This document shows, one piece after another, positions 16,716-25,390 of a DNA stretch of 64,000 nt. The DNA lies in NCBI RefSeq assembly GCF_020171315.1, contig NZ_JAIUZP010000008.1, forward strand, positions 1 to 64,000. Reading direction: 5' to 3'. The notes beneath the pieces are model-generated. The model was not told where the DNA came from, ran no database searches, and saw only the letters and a list, made by a program, of their open reading frames with translations. Numbering within the stretch: the stretch's first letter is position 1; every line of letters starts with the position of its first letter. The DNA is from Pseudooceanicola nanhaiensis. Lineage in GTDB: Bacteria > Pseudomonadota > Alphaproteobacteria > Rhodobacterales > Rhodobacteraceae. The position numbers and the translations under genes are program-made.

Positions 16716-17290
16716 GATTTCTCCAGCACATCGGGCCGTGTCAGCAGCGCCTGCACCACGCGGTCGCAGGTCTGTTCGATGCTGAACTCCGGCTTCGTCT
16801 CAACCGTCAAATCGGCGAGCGCATAGGTCGGCACCCGCGCCTCGTAGAGGCCCTTGAGCGTGCCATAGGGATCCGGCGCGCGCAGAAGCGGCCGGGAATC
16901 GCGGTGTTTCACCCGCCGCCAGAGCAGATCGAGATCGGCCTTCAGCCAGACGGAGATCCCCCGCTGAGAGATCATCTCGCGGTTCTGCGGCTGCATGAAG
17001 GCGCCGCCGCCGGTGGACAGGATCCGTCCGCCCGCGTCGTCAAGCTCCAGCAGGCGACCGATCACCTGGGTTTCCTTCTTGCGGAAGAATCCCTCACCGT
17101 CCCGTGCAAAAATCTCGGAGATCGTCATCTGCGCCGCGGCTTCGATCTCCGCGTCCGAATCGACGAAAGGTGCCTCAAGAGCTGCCGAGAGGGCCTTGCC
17201 GACGGCCGTCTTTCCGGCCCCCATCATCCCAACCAGCACTACCGTTTTTTTCAGCGTCCAGCCCATGCCCCCCGCGCCGTTCTCGGCCAT
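16712..17290 (-). CDS. aroK: Shikimate kinase
   Basis: A kinase of about 192 residues that phosphorylates shikimate at the 3-hydroxyl. The P-loop is GMMGAGKTAVGK. The shikimate-binding aspartate lies in VDSDAEIE, the arginine in FFRKKE, and GGGAF and the lid arginines in RDSRPLLR are present. ATGs at 17293, 17290 and 17266 are all possible; 17266 gives the length most common in relatives, but none has a strong ribosome-binding site. It is coupled to aroB downstream and divergent from the 49-residue protein gene across about 100 bases. Confidence 0.95.
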   Translation of the reverse strand: MAENGAGGMGWTLKKTVVLVGMMGAGKTAVGKALSAALEAPFVDSDAEIEAAAQMTISEIFARDGEGFFRKKETQVIGRLLELDDAGGRILSTGGGAFMQPQNREMISQRGISVWLKADLDLLWRRVKHRDSRPLLRAPDPYGTLKGLYEARVPTYALADLTVETKPEFSIEQTCDRVVQALLTRPDVLEKS

Positions 17291-17390
17291 CATTTGCCAA
17301 ATTTCCGTTACTCGCGCCTCAATGACGTGATCTTGTGCAAAAGGCCAGTTATAAGTTCCCGAAAGAAGCAGGCAAACCGGGGCAGATTTC

Positions 17391-17540
17391 ATGTGGCGAG
17401 TCATCAAGTGGCTGTTTTATCTCGTAATCCTTCTATTCATTGCACTGGTCGCCTATGCCTATATCGGACCCTTCTTCGGCGCGGACTTCTCGCCGCCGGC
17501 GGATGAGATCCGGATCCCGGTGGAGCTCGATGCCCAATAG
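17391..17540 (+). CDS. Small single-span membrane protein (49 residues)
   Basis: ATG 17391 to TAG 17538-17540. The sequence begins MWRVIKWLFYLVILLFIALV, one strong membrane helix with a basic N-terminus (inside), then a short tail ending IRIPVELDAQ outside. Its last 11 bases overlap the start of the next gene (ATG 17530), which implies translational coupling. The region up to 17530 has no other gene, and the reading frame is the only one giving a clean membrane helix. I believe similar short proteins sit between aroK and xerD in other roseobacters, but this is from memory. Function unknown. Confidence 0.75.
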   Translation: MWRVIKWLFYLVILLFIALVAYAYIGPFFGADFSPPADEIRIPVELDAQ

Positions 17541-19113
17541 CGCCCAAGCGCTTTTCCTGACTGCGTTTCTGGCTGCCGCGTCTTCGGCGACGGCCCAGAC
17601 GTCTGCGTCTCCGGCGTCGGCCTCTCCGGCGCAGGGCCCCTCGCCGATCTCCGCGATTGAATGGCTCTCCAGCCCGGCCGCGTTGCCCAAGCTGCCCGTG
17701 CCCGCCGAACCGCCGGTCAGCCGGACGGCGACGGCCCCCGACGTGGCGGTGACGCCGCTCGACGAGGTGCATCTGGGCGCCGTCGGCCTGCTGCCGCAGA
17801 GCGTGACGGGCCTGCCCGCCGACATCTGGCAACGGTCCGAGGCGCAGGCGCTGATCCGCCAGATCGCGGCGCTCGATGTCTCGCAACTGCCCGCGATGCA
17901 GTCGCTGCTCTATACGCTCCTCCTTGCGGAGGCCGAACCGCCGCTCGATGCCGGGCGCGGGGCGCCGCTCCTGATGGCACGGATCGACAAGCTGACCGAG
18001 CTTGGCGCGGTGAACCCGGCGCTTGCGCTCATTGAACGTGCGGGTCCGGAGGGTCATCCCGGCCTCTTCCGCCGCTGGTTCGACCTGTCGCTTCTGGCCG
18101 GTCAGGAAGATCTGGCCTGCGGCACCATGCGCCAGCGTCCGGACCTGGCGCCCTCCTATGCCGCCCTGGTCTATTGCCAGGCGCGGGGCGACGACTGGAA
18201 CGCCGCCGCCGTCACGCTGGTGAGCGCGGGCGCCCTCGGTGATCTGAGTTCGGCCGAGAACCGTCTGCTGGGCCAGTACCTCGACCCGGCCCTGGCGGAA
18301 GAGGCGATCCCGCTGCCGCCGCCCGCGCAGATCACGCCGCTGATCTTCGCCCTGCAGGAAGCCGTCGGCCAGCCGCTGAGCGCCGCCACCCTGCCCCGGC
18401 CCTATGCCATGTCCGACCTGCGCGGCCTGTCCGGCTGGCGGGCCGAGCTTGAGGCCGCCGAACGGCTGGCCCAGACCGGCGCCATGTCGGAAAACCGCCT
18501 GCTGGGCCTCTATACCGCCCGGCGGCCTGCTGCCTCGGGCGGGATCTGGGACCGGGTGCAGGCCGTGCAGCGGTTTGACCGCGCCCTTCAGGCCAACGAC
18601 ACACCCGCGATCTCCGCGGCCCTCGGCCCGGCCTACCGCGCCATGGCAGAGGCCCGGCTGGAAGTGCCCTTCGCCCGGCTTTACGGGCCGCAACTGCGCG
18701 ACCTCGGGCCGCTGCCCGGCCCTGCTGGCCGCAGCGCCGCCTACCGGGTGTCGCTGCTCTCGCCGGGATACGAGGCCACCGCCGCCGCCCTGCCGCCCGA
18801 AACCGCCGAGGAGCGCTTCCTCGCTGCCCTGGCCGCGGGAACCCCGGGCGAGGTCCGTGCCACCAGCCCGCTGGGACGCGCCGTGACGGCCGGTTTCGAT
18901 CCCGCCACCCAGCCTCCCGAGGAGATCACCGAGCGGATCGCCTCCGGCCATCTGGGCGAGGCGATCCTGCGCGCCATGGCGCTCTATGGCCGGGCCGCCA
19001 GGGGCGATCTCTCCGACACGCCCGCAGCCATCGCGGCCTTCCGGGCCGTGGGCCTCGAAGACACCGCCCGTCAGGCCGCGCTGCAGCTGATGCTGCTCGA
19101 CCGGCGCGGCTGA
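17530..19113 (+). CDS. Exported protein of unknown function, alanine/proline-rich start
   Basis: A 527-residue protein with a signal peptide (MPNSAQALFLTAFLAAASS, cleavage near TAQ-TS), a Ser/Ala/Pro-rich linker to about residue 80, then a long alanine/leucine-rich helical region without membrane spans. It looks like a periplasmic helical-repeat (TPR-like) scaffold. No catalytic motif is recognisable. The start at 17530 is chosen because it gives the signal peptide and overlaps the small gene before it. It ends 10 bases before xerD; the three genes are probably one operon. Codon use is like its neighbours. Confidence 0.7.
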   Translation: MPNSAQALFLTAFLAAASSATAQTSASPASASPAQGPSPISAIEWLSSPAALPKLPVPAEPPVSRTATAPDVAVTPLDEVHLGAVGLLPQSVTGLPADIWQRSEAQALIRQIAALDVSQLPAMQSLLYTLLLAEAEPPLDAGRGAPLLMARIDKLTELGAVNPALALIERAGPEGHPGLFRRWFDLSLLAGQEDLACGTMRQRPDLAPSYAALVYCQARGDDWNAAAVTLVSAGALGDLSSAENRLLGQYLDPALAEEAIPLPPPAQITPLIFALQEAVGQPLSAATLPRPYAMSDLRGLSGWRAELEAAERLAQTGAMSENRLLGLYTARRPAASGGIWDRVQAVQRFDRALQANDTPAISAALGPAYRAMAEARLEVPFARLYGPQLRDLGPLPGPAGRSAAYRVSLLSPGYEATAAALPPETAEERFLAALAAGTPGEVRATSPLGRAVTAGFDPATQPPEEITERIASGHLGEAILRAMALYGRAARGDLSDTPAAIAAFRAVGLEDTARQAALQLMLLDRRG

Positions 19114-19123
19114 GGCCCCCGTT

Positions 19124-20074
19124 ATGGCAACGGCTGACCACTGGATTTCCGCCTTTCTGGAAGCGCAGGCCGCCGAACGGGGCGCGGCCCGCAACACGCT
19201 GCTGGCCTATGGGCGCGACCTCTCCGACGCCGCCCGCTGGCTGGAGCGCAACGGCCCCGGCCTCCTGCAGGCGCAGCGCGCCGATGTGGAGGGCTACCTC
19301 GTCTCCTGCGAGGCGGAGGGGCTGTCGCGTGCAACCCGGGCCCGGCGGCTCTCGGCGCTCAAGCAGATCTACCGCTTTGCCTTCGACGAGGGTTGGCGCG
19401 GCGACAACCCGGCGATCCAGATCGCGGGTCCGGGCCGGGACAAGCGCCTGCCCAAGACGCTGACGGTGGAGGATGTCTCTGCCCTGCTCACCGCGGCCCG
19501 GGATCATGGCCGCAGCGCGCCCGACGCCATTCGCAACACCTGCCTCGTGGAACTGCTCTATGCAACAGGCATGCGGGTGACCGAACTGGTCTCGCTGCCG
19601 GTCTCGGCGGCCCGGGGCGATCCCCGGATGCTGCTGGTCATGGGCAAGGGCGGCAAGGAACGGCTTGTCCCGCTCTCCGATCCGGCCCGCGCGGCGCTCG
19701 CCCGCTGGCTCGTCACCCGGGACGCGGCGGAAGAGGCCGCGCGCCTCAAGGGCAAGACGGCCTCGCGCTTCCTCTTCCCCTCGCGCGGCAAGGAAGGCCA
19801 CCTGACCCGCCACCGGTTCTACCTCTTGATCAAGGAAATCGCCCTCGTGGCCGGGATCAACCCCGACCGGGTTACGCCGCACGTGCTGCGCCATGCCTTC
19901 GCCACGCATCTGCTGGCCGGCGGCGCCGACCTGCGGGCGATCCAGACCCTGCTGGGCCATGCCGATCTCTCGACGACGGAGATCTACACCCACGTCCTCG
20001 ACGAGCGCCTGCGCGAGCTGGTCGAAACCCACCACCCGCTCGCCCGCGATCCGCAGACACCGGACGGCGACTGA
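19124..20074 (+). CDS. xerD: Site-specific tyrosine recombinase XerD
   Basis: A 316-residue recombinase that, with XerC at the dif site, resolves chromosome dimers. Catalytic residues are complete: R151 (GMRVTEL), K175 (MGKGGKER), H253 and R256 (HVLRHAFATH), H279 (LLGHADLST) and nucleophile Y288 (EIYTHV). The N-terminal SAM-like core-binding domain spans about 1-90. XerD is preferred over XerC or a phage integrase because of the length, the clean housekeeping neighbourhood and the LGHADLSTTEIYTH motif. No att site or cargo is present. Confidence 0.92.
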   Translation: MATADHWISAFLEAQAAERGAARNTLLAYGRDLSDAARWLERNGPGLLQAQRADVEGYLVSCEAEGLSRATRARRLSALKQIYRFAFDEGWRGDNPAIQIAGPGRDKRLPKTLTVEDVSALLTAARDHGRSAPDAIRNTCLVELLYATGMRVTELVSLPVSAARGDPRMLLVMGKGGKERLVPLSDPARAALARWLVTRDAAEEAARLKGKTASRFLFPSRGKEGHLTRHRFYLLIKEIALVAGINPDRVTPHVLRHAFATHLLAGGADLRAIQTLLGHADLSTTEIYTHVLDERLRELVETHHPLARDPQTPDGD

Positions 20075-20197
20075 TCTGCCCCCGGGGGAACGTGGCCTCA
20101 GCGCCACCTCTGCCCCCCTGCCTCACCCACGACCTTGAACGCCGCCGCCCCCGGCCCCATAACCGGGTGAGCCTCACGCACCTTTTTCGGGACCGAC

Positions 20198-21526
20198 ATG
20201 GAAGACATCACCTCTCAGATCGACACTGCCTTCTGGCTCACGACCGCGGCGATCCTCGGGCTTCTGGTGCTGTCCGCCTTCTTCTCAGGCTCCGAAACGG
20301 CGCTGACCGCCGCCTCGCGCGGCAAGCTGCGGGCGCAGGCCGACAAGGGCTCGCGCGCCGCCGAACAGGCGCTCTCCATCACCGAGGACAACGAGCGGCT
20401 GATCGGCTCGGTCCTCTTGGGCAACAACCTCGTCAACATTCTCTCCACCTCGCTGGCCACCGCGCTCTTCACCCGGGTCCTCGGCGACGGCGGCGTGGCG
20501 CTTGCCACGCTGGTGATGACGCTCCTCGTGCTAATCTTCGCCGAGGTGCTGCCCAAGACCTATGCCATCACCAATGCCGAGGTCGCCGCCGCCCGCGTCG
20601 CGCGCCCGATCTCGATCATCGTCAAGCTCTTCGCCCCCATCGTGGCGGCGGTGCAGATCCTCGTGCGCGGCGTGCTGCGGCTCTTCGGCGTACGGATCGA
20701 CCCGGACAGCAACGTCCTCGCCGTGCGCGAGGAAATCGCCGGCGCCCTGAATCTCGGCCATTCCGAGGGCGTGGTGGAAAAGGAAGACCGTGACCGCATC
20801 CTCGGCGCGCTCGACCTCTCCGACCGCACGGTCGAGGAAATCATGCTGCACCGCTCCCAGATCGAGATGGTGAATGCCGACGACTCGGCCGAGGCGATCC
20901 TCGCCCAGTCGATCGAAAGCCCCCACACCCGCCTGCCGGTCTACAAGGGCGAGCCCGAGAACGTCATCGGCGTGGTCCACGCCAAGGACCTCGCCCGGCT
21001 CATGCACCGCCTTGCCATCGAGGCCAGCGATCTTGCCTCCAGCCTGAAGAACTTCTCGCTGAACGACGTGATGATGAAACCCTACTTCGTCCCCGACACC
21101 ACGACGCTGGACGAACAGATGCGCCAGTTCCTGCACATGCGCTCGCACTTCGCGCTCGTGGTGGACGAATACGGCTCGCTCCGGGGCCTGATCACGCTGG
21201 AAGACATCCTCGAGGAGATCGTGGGCGAAATCACCGACGAGTTCGACCCGCTGGCCGAACATGCGATCCGCAAATCCGAGGACGGCCAGTTCGTCGTCGA
21301 CGGTGCCATGACGATCCGTGACCTGAACCGCGCGATGGAATGGAGCCTGCCCGACGACGAGGCCAACACGATCGCGGGCCTCGTGATCCACGAGGCGCAG
21401 TCGATCCCCACCGTGGGTCAGGTCTTCTCCTTCCACGGCTTCCGCTTCGAGGTGCTCGGCCGCAAGGACAACCGCATCTCCCGGCTGAAGATCCGCCCCC
21501 TCCCGGTCGCGCTCTCCACCGACTGA
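20198..21526 (+). CDS. CNNM/CorC-type membrane protein with CBS domains
   Basis: A 442-residue protein with a DUF21 (CNNM) membrane domain (about 10-150, three to four spans, FFSGSETALTAASRGKLR), a tandem CBS pair (about 215-340, including LPVYKGEPENVIGVVHAKDL and LRGLITLEDILEEIVGEI), and a C-terminal CorC/HlyC transporter-associated domain (about 350-440). Family members transport or sense magnesium and other divalent cations; older annotations call them hemolysin C. The direction of transport cannot be read from sequence. It lies 123 bases after xerD and ends at a striking palindrome array. Confidence 0.9.
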   Translation: MEDITSQIDTAFWLTTAAILGLLVLSAFFSGSETALTAASRGKLRAQADKGSRAAEQALSITEDNERLIGSVLLGNNLVNILSTSLATALFTRVLGDGGVALATLVMTLLVLIFAEVLPKTYAITNAEVAAARVARPISIIVKLFAPIVAAVQILVRGVLRLFGVRIDPDSNVLAVREEIAGALNLGHSEGVVEKEDRDRILGALDLSDRTVEEIMLHRSQIEMVNADDSAEAILAQSIESPHTRLPVYKGEPENVIGVVHAKDLARLMHRLAIEASDLASSLKNFSLNDVMMKPYFVPDTTTLDEQMRQFLHMRSHFALVVDEYGSLRGLITLEDILEEIVGEITDEFDPLAEHAIRKSEDGQFVVDGAMTIRDLNRAMEWSLPDDEANTIAGLVIHEAQSIPTVGQVFSFHGFRFEVLGRKDNRISRLKIRPLPVALSTD

Positions 21527-21539
21527 CATCCACTGTTCC

Positions 21540-21743
21540 CAAATATCCTCGGGGGTGAATTGCGGGCGGAGCCCGCAAGAGGGGGCCGATGGCCCCCAAA
21601 ATTCTTCGAAGAATTTTGAGAAGAATTTTCGAAAATTCTTCTCGCCTCCGGGGAGAGAACCCGCAGCCCCAAGGGCCGCACCCCGCTCCCGGCCTTGCCC
21701 GTTTTCTTCGAAGAAAACGGACCGGAAAATGCGCATTTTCCGG
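21540..21743. repeat. Array of six hairpins/palindromes between convergent genes
   Basis: In order: TGCGGGC/GCCCGCA (21561-21567, 21571-21577); GGGGGCC/GGCCCCC (21581-21587, 21591-21597); AAAATTCTTCGAAGAATTTT, a perfect 20-bp palindrome (21598-21617); a perfect 26-bp palindrome (21618-21643); a perfect 22-bp palindrome with core TTCTTCGAAGAA (21699-21720); and a perfect 22-bp palindrome with core AAAATGCGCATTTT (21722-21743). The left edge (about 21540-21560) matches in inverse orientation the AATTC..CCCCGAG..TATTT motif at 11164-11183. Position between convergent genes fits bidirectional termination, but the density is unusual. Confidence 0.8.
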
Positions 21744-21783
21744 CCAGTCTTCTCAGGTCAGCGCGCCAGGTGACGCGCCCGGA

Positions 21784-23529
21784 TCACCCGCGGTTGGTGA
21801 TCCAGCGGCACTGGTAGGGTGCGAAGGGAATGGGCCCGCCGGTGGGGTCGATTTCCTCGTCGCTCAGGATGTCGACCCAGGATTCCCCGTCGATCAGGTT
21901 GATGCTGCTGGGTTCCAGCTCCAGCGCCTCGTCCGAGACGTTGTGCAGGGCAAAGATCGACTGGTCGCGGTCGATCGACTGGCGCCAGAGGCCGAAGATC
22001 CGGTCATCCAGCTGCAGCGTGAACTGGGTCGCATTCGGGTGGAACCCGCGCTGACGGCGGCGGATCGCGATCCGCCGCTTCATCTCGGTCAGCACCCGGG
22101 CCTGGGTGCTCTCGGGGTCTTCCAGCAGCGCCTGCAGCCGCTCGTAGTCCCAGCGGTGCCGGTTGATCGCGCGGTTGTGGCCGGTCTTCTCGACGCCCTC
22201 GATGTCATTGGGCGTGCCAAGCAGAGAGTGGATGTAGAAGGCCGGGATCCCCTCCAGCGCCATGACCAGCGTCTGGGAGGCGAGGAAGCGCTCGAACTGG
22301 TGCCCGTCCTCGCCCTTGAAGGTGCCCTTCATGGCCTCGAACCAGGTGATGTTCAGCTCGTAGGGGCTCTCGCCGCCACCGGGCAGCGCCCGCATCGAGA
22401 CCCGCCCGCCGTTGTCGCGCACGGTCTGGATCACCTGCTCCTGCTCCTCGGGCTTCAGGATGCCCTCGGCCGGGCGCATCCCGATCCCGTCGTGGGAGGC
22501 GGTGAAGTTCAGGTAGGCACAGCCCATCTGCGCCGGCGGCATCGAGCCCTGCCAGCGGATCAGCTTCTTCGCCGTGCCTGACATCATCGCATGCAGCACC
22601 AAGGGCGGCAGCGAGAAGTTGTAGACGGCATGGGCCTCGTTGCGGTTGCCGAAGTAGCTCAGGTTTTCCTGGTTCGGCACGTTGGTCTCGGTCAGCAGGA
22701 TCAGCGGCTCGACCGCGAAATCCGCAAGGTGGCGCATCAGGCGCACGATGGCATGGGTCTGCGGCAGGTGGATCGACTTGGTGCCAATCTCCTTCCAGAT
22801 GAAGGCCACCGCATCCAGCCGCACGATCCGCACGCCGTTCTGCATGTGCAGGCGCATGACGCGCAGGAATTCCAGCAGCACTTCCGGGTTCCGGAAGTCG
22901 AGGTCGACCTGATCGTGGCTGAAGGTGCACCAGACGTGGCGCGTGCCCATGGCGGTCTCGACCTCGCGCAGTAGCGGATGGGTGCGCGGACGGACGACCA
23001 TCGACAAGTCATCCTCGGGCGAGGCTTCGAAGAAGAACTTGTCGTAGGGCGGATGGCCCTGCCGGTAGGCGTTGAACCAGTTCGACTGCGATGAGACGTG
23101 GTTCAGCACGAGGTCCGACATCAGCAGGAACTCGGTCCCGATGCGCTTGATGTCGCTCCATTCCCCCAGCACCGGGTTCACCGCCCGGTAATCGGTGACC
23201 GAGAAGCCATCGTCCGAGGTGAAGGGGAAGAACGGCAGGATATGCACGCCGTTGATCACGCCCGCCAGATGGGCGTGCAGGAAATCGCGTAGCAGATCCA
23301 GCGGCTTGTGCTGACCGTCGACGATGGAATTGCCGTAGGTGATGACGAGCGCGTCGCGTTCCGACCACTGGCGGTTGCCGGGCACCCGGCCCCGCTTGCG
23401 CATGGTCGTGCCCTCCGGCCAGAAGGCCTCCACGATCTTCTCGGCCAGCTCCCCGGTGTTCTCGTCGGGGTAGATCTGGCCCAGCAGGGCCGCGAGCTTG
23501 GCGTCGAAAGTGGAGGTGAGGTCTGCCAT
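21784..23529 (-). CDS. GH13 family sugar phosphorylase (sucrose-phosphorylase/YcjM-like)
   Basis: A 581-residue cytoplasmic TIM-barrel enzyme. The GH13 triad is visible: nucleophile D239 (VRIVRLDAVAFIWK), acid/base E281 (LLTETNVP) and stabiliser D347 (NFTASHDGIG). The overall sequence resembles E. coli YcjM, a glucosylglycerate phosphorylase, and other GH13_18 phosphorylases acting on sucrose, glucosylglycerol or glucosylglycerate. Phosphorolysis would give alpha-glucose 1-phosphate and the acceptor. The substrate cannot be fixed; glucosylglycerate is attractive because it is an osmolyte. The ATG at 23529 has GGAG about 10 bases upstream. No sugar transporter or kinase is adjacent. Confidence 0.85.
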   Translation of the reverse strand: MADLTSTFDAKLAALLGQIYPDENTGELAEKIVEAFWPEGTTMRKRGRVPGNRQWSERDALVITYGNSIVDGQHKPLDLLRDFLHAHLAGVINGVHILPFFPFTSDDGFSVTDYRAVNPVLGEWSDIKRIGTEFLLMSDLVLNHVSSQSNWFNAYRQGHPPYDKFFFEASPEDDLSMVVRPRTHPLLREVETAMGTRHVWCTFSHDQVDLDFRNPEVLLEFLRVMRLHMQNGVRIVRLDAVAFIWKEIGTKSIHLPQTHAIVRLMRHLADFAVEPLILLTETNVPNQENLSYFGNRNEAHAVYNFSLPPLVLHAMMSGTAKKLIRWQGSMPPAQMGCAYLNFTASHDGIGMRPAEGILKPEEQEQVIQTVRDNGGRVSMRALPGGGESPYELNITWFEAMKGTFKGEDGHQFERFLASQTLVMALEGIPAFYIHSLLGTPNDIEGVEKTGHNRAINRHRWDYERLQALLEDPESTQARVLTEMKRRIAIRRRQRGFHPNATQFTLQLDDRIFGLWRQSIDRDQSIFALHNVSDEALELEPSSINLIDGESWVDILSDEEIDPTGGPIPFAPYQCRWITNRG

Positions 23530-23836
23530 GTCTCTGGCGCTCCGTTGTTTTTTACTGAGTCTCAAAAGTCCCGGGGGGTTGCAAGGCTTTCCCATGGACG
23601 GGTCTGCAACTCAAGGCGACAGCGGACAAAACGGTCATTGCAGCGCCGCAAAGGCAGGGAGCCGCGCATCGCGCGCAAAAATCAGGAGCAGGGAAACCAG
23701 ACAGGACAGCCGAAAGGGCCGGAAGCTCAAATCGGGCCGGACCCGGCGCAAAAGCGCCGGAGACGGCAGCTCCGGGCGAAGAATGGGCCCGGGGTGGTCC
23801 GGCGCGGGCTGCGCGCCGGACCTGTCAGGCAAAGCC
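23530..23836. other. Gene-free stretch between ndk and the sugar phosphorylase
   Basis: No supported gene. It holds the upstream region of the phosphorylase and, near its right end, a hairpin after ndk (listed separately). Open frames here lack ribosome-binding sites and recognisable features. Confidence 0.55.
23796..23822 (-). terminator. GC-rich hairpin after ndk
   Basis: Eleven-base perfect arms GGTCCGGCGCG (23796-23806) and CGCGCCGGACC (23812-23822) with a 5-base loop, 14 bases past the ndk stop. No U-tract follows on either strand, so termination would be of the U-less type, or this is an RNA-stabilising hairpin. Confidence 0.5.
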
Positions 23837-24259
23837 TTAGCCGACCAGTTCGAGGCCGGAGAAGAAGTAGGCGATCTCGACAGCCGCGGTTTCCGGTGCG
23901 TCGGAGCCGTGGACCGAGTTCTCGCCAACCGATTCAGCGAATTCGGCGCGGATGGTGCCGGCGGCTGCGTCGGCGGGGTTGGTTGCGCCCATGACTTCGC
24001 GGTTCTTCGCGATGGCGCCTTCGCCTTCCAGCACCTGCACGACGACCGGGCCGGAGGCCATGAACTCGCACAGTTCACCGTAGAAGGGACGCTCGGCGTG
24101 CACTTCGTAGAACTTGCCGGCTTGGGCTTCGGTCAGCTGGATGCGCTTCTGGGCGACGATGCGCAGGCCAGCGTCTTCGAACTTGGCGTTGATCTTGCCG
24201 GTCAGGTTGCGCTTGGTTGCATCGGGTTTGATGATCGAGAGGGTGCGTTCGGTGGCCAT
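23837..24259 (-). CDS. ndk: Nucleoside diphosphate kinase
   Basis: A 140-residue enzyme that balances nucleoside triphosphate pools through a phosphohistidine. KPDATKRN (11-18) and the active-site histidine H117 in [12 protein letters not shown] are present. Length is standard. The ATG at 24259 is chosen over much longer in-frame extensions, which have no homologous character. It is transcribed alone, followed by a strong hairpin. Confidence 0.97.
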   Translation of the reverse strand: MATERTLSIIKPDATKRNLTGKINAKFEDAGLRIVAQKRIQLTEAQAGKFYEVHAERPFYGELCEFMASGPVVVQVLEGEGAIAKNREVMGATNPADAAAGTIRAEFAESVGENSVHGSDAPETAAVEIAYFFSGLELVG

Positions 24260-24811
24260 GGTCTGCCTCTTGTCCATAGATGAGAGGGCGGGCCCTTTGC
24301 CCACCCCTGAAATAGCGTGGCCCGCGTAGCATGGCCCGCCGCGTTTGAAAAGCCCGCCAGAGGGGGGAGTTGGGGTATCGGCAGACATGGAGCAAGTGTT
24401 CCCGGGCTCGGGTCTGAAGAGGCGCTGACGCATCCGCCTCACTGTCCCTCCACGGCCGCCAAGCCGCGCATCGACGGCGCGCGCGGGGGCGATCCAGACT
24501 TCTCTGGCTTCCACTTTATGGCCGCCAAGCTCGTCCCGCCCTCTCAAGGGACCACCCAGCCTCACCAAATCGCCGCCGCGTGGGGGCGCGCCGGCGATGC
24601 GCGGCGGCCTGCGGCCTTGTCCCGCGCTGTCGAGAGACAGGACCGGTGATGGAATATGTGCCCCTGCCCGCCTCTCTGTGGCCAAAGCCCTTCACCGCAT
24701 GTTGCCGGTCTTCCCGGGGCGCCAAACCAATCCTCTAGGCCAAACGAAAACGGGCGGCCCGTGAGCCGCCCGCTTCCTGCATCAATCAGCCCCCATCAGG
24801 GGCCAAAACCC
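24260..24811. other. Gene-poor region between soxG and ndk
   Basis: About 550 bases. The right part is the ndk upstream region; the left end holds the sox terminator at 24747-24772. A repeated TGGCCCGC occurs near 24318-24340. Frames of up to 110 codons are open here but have no ribosome-binding site, no domain and low-complexity composition, so I do not call them genes. Confidence 0.5.
24747..24772 (-). terminator. Rho-independent terminator of the soxDAG genes
   Basis: Arms CGGGCGGC (24751-24758) and GCCGCCCG (24765-24772) with a 6-base loop. On minus TTTT (24747-24750) follows directly. It lies 40 bases beyond the soxG stop. Confidence 0.8.
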
Positions 24812-25390
24812 TTAGAACACCGGCTGCGCCGTGGTCTCGCCGCAGGCATCCGCCAGCAGGTCGAAGACATAGCGCGCCACCGAGCGGAAGCAGACCAGCT
24901 CGAAGACGCCCTCCTCGACCATGATGAAGGCGGCGGCCACCTGCCCCACGCGGGTGCGGCGCAGGTCTCCGGGCCCGAACTGGCCGGGCGCAATGTCCAC
25001 CGGCGCCAGCCGCGCCAGCACTTCACGCGCGGCCACACCGGGCGCGGAGAGCCGGAACAGCGCCCGCGCATCGCTCACGTCGGCGGCGAGATGGTGCACG
25101 CCCGCCAGCTTCTCGGCCAGCGTCTCGAGTGCACCGGCCACGCTGCCCGCGGGCAGCATGAGCATCAACTCGTCCGGGGTCATCCAGAGCACCGCATTGC
25201 CGCCCGAGAAGGAGGCCTTGCGCTGCGCCGGAACCGTGCAGCCGGTGACCGCCTCGACCGCCGCCGCGAAGGTGGCGTCCGAGAGGGTGCCGCGCAGGGT
25301 GATCATGCCGCGCGGGCCGATCTCCTGCACCGTGGCGATGCCGTCGAATTTCGCGCCCTGCAGGGGCGTCACGGATTTCGCGTCAGACAT
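24812..25390 (-). CDS. soxG: Sarcosine oxidase, gamma subunit
   Basis: A 192-residue small subunit of the heterotetrameric sarcosine oxidase. It resembles the folate-binding/GcvT-like fold (VLWMTPDELMLMLP and SDARALFRLSAPGVAAREVLARL are family-typical). The start overlaps the soxA stop by 8 bases. The enzyme oxidises sarcosine to glycine, passing the methyl group to tetrahydrofolate and making hydrogen peroxide. Last gene before the terminator at 24747-24772. Confidence 0.92.
   Translation of the reverse strand: MSDAKSVTPLQGAKFDGIATVQEIGPRGMITLRGTLSDATFAAAVEAVTGCTVPAQRKASFSGGNAVLWMTPDELMLMLPAGSVAGALETLAEKLAGVHHLAADVSDARALFRLSAPGVAAREVLARLAPVDIAPGQFGPGDLRRTRVGQVAAAFIMVEEGVFELVCFRSVARYVFDLLADACGETTAQPVF

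Noticed and set aside
17437-19197. Minus-strand frame opposite the exported protein gene
   Set aside because: The plus frame has a signal peptide and operon context; the minus frame is glycine/arginine-rich and extends over xerD.
19124-20074. XerD-like gene as integrase of a mobile island
   Set aside because: No attachment repeats, cargo or tRNA junction nearby; it sits in a housekeeping neighbourhood and has XerD-type motifs.
24317-24649. Possible 110-codon gene in the gap before ndk
   Set aside because: No ribosome-binding site, no hydrophobic core or known motif; likely chance frame.
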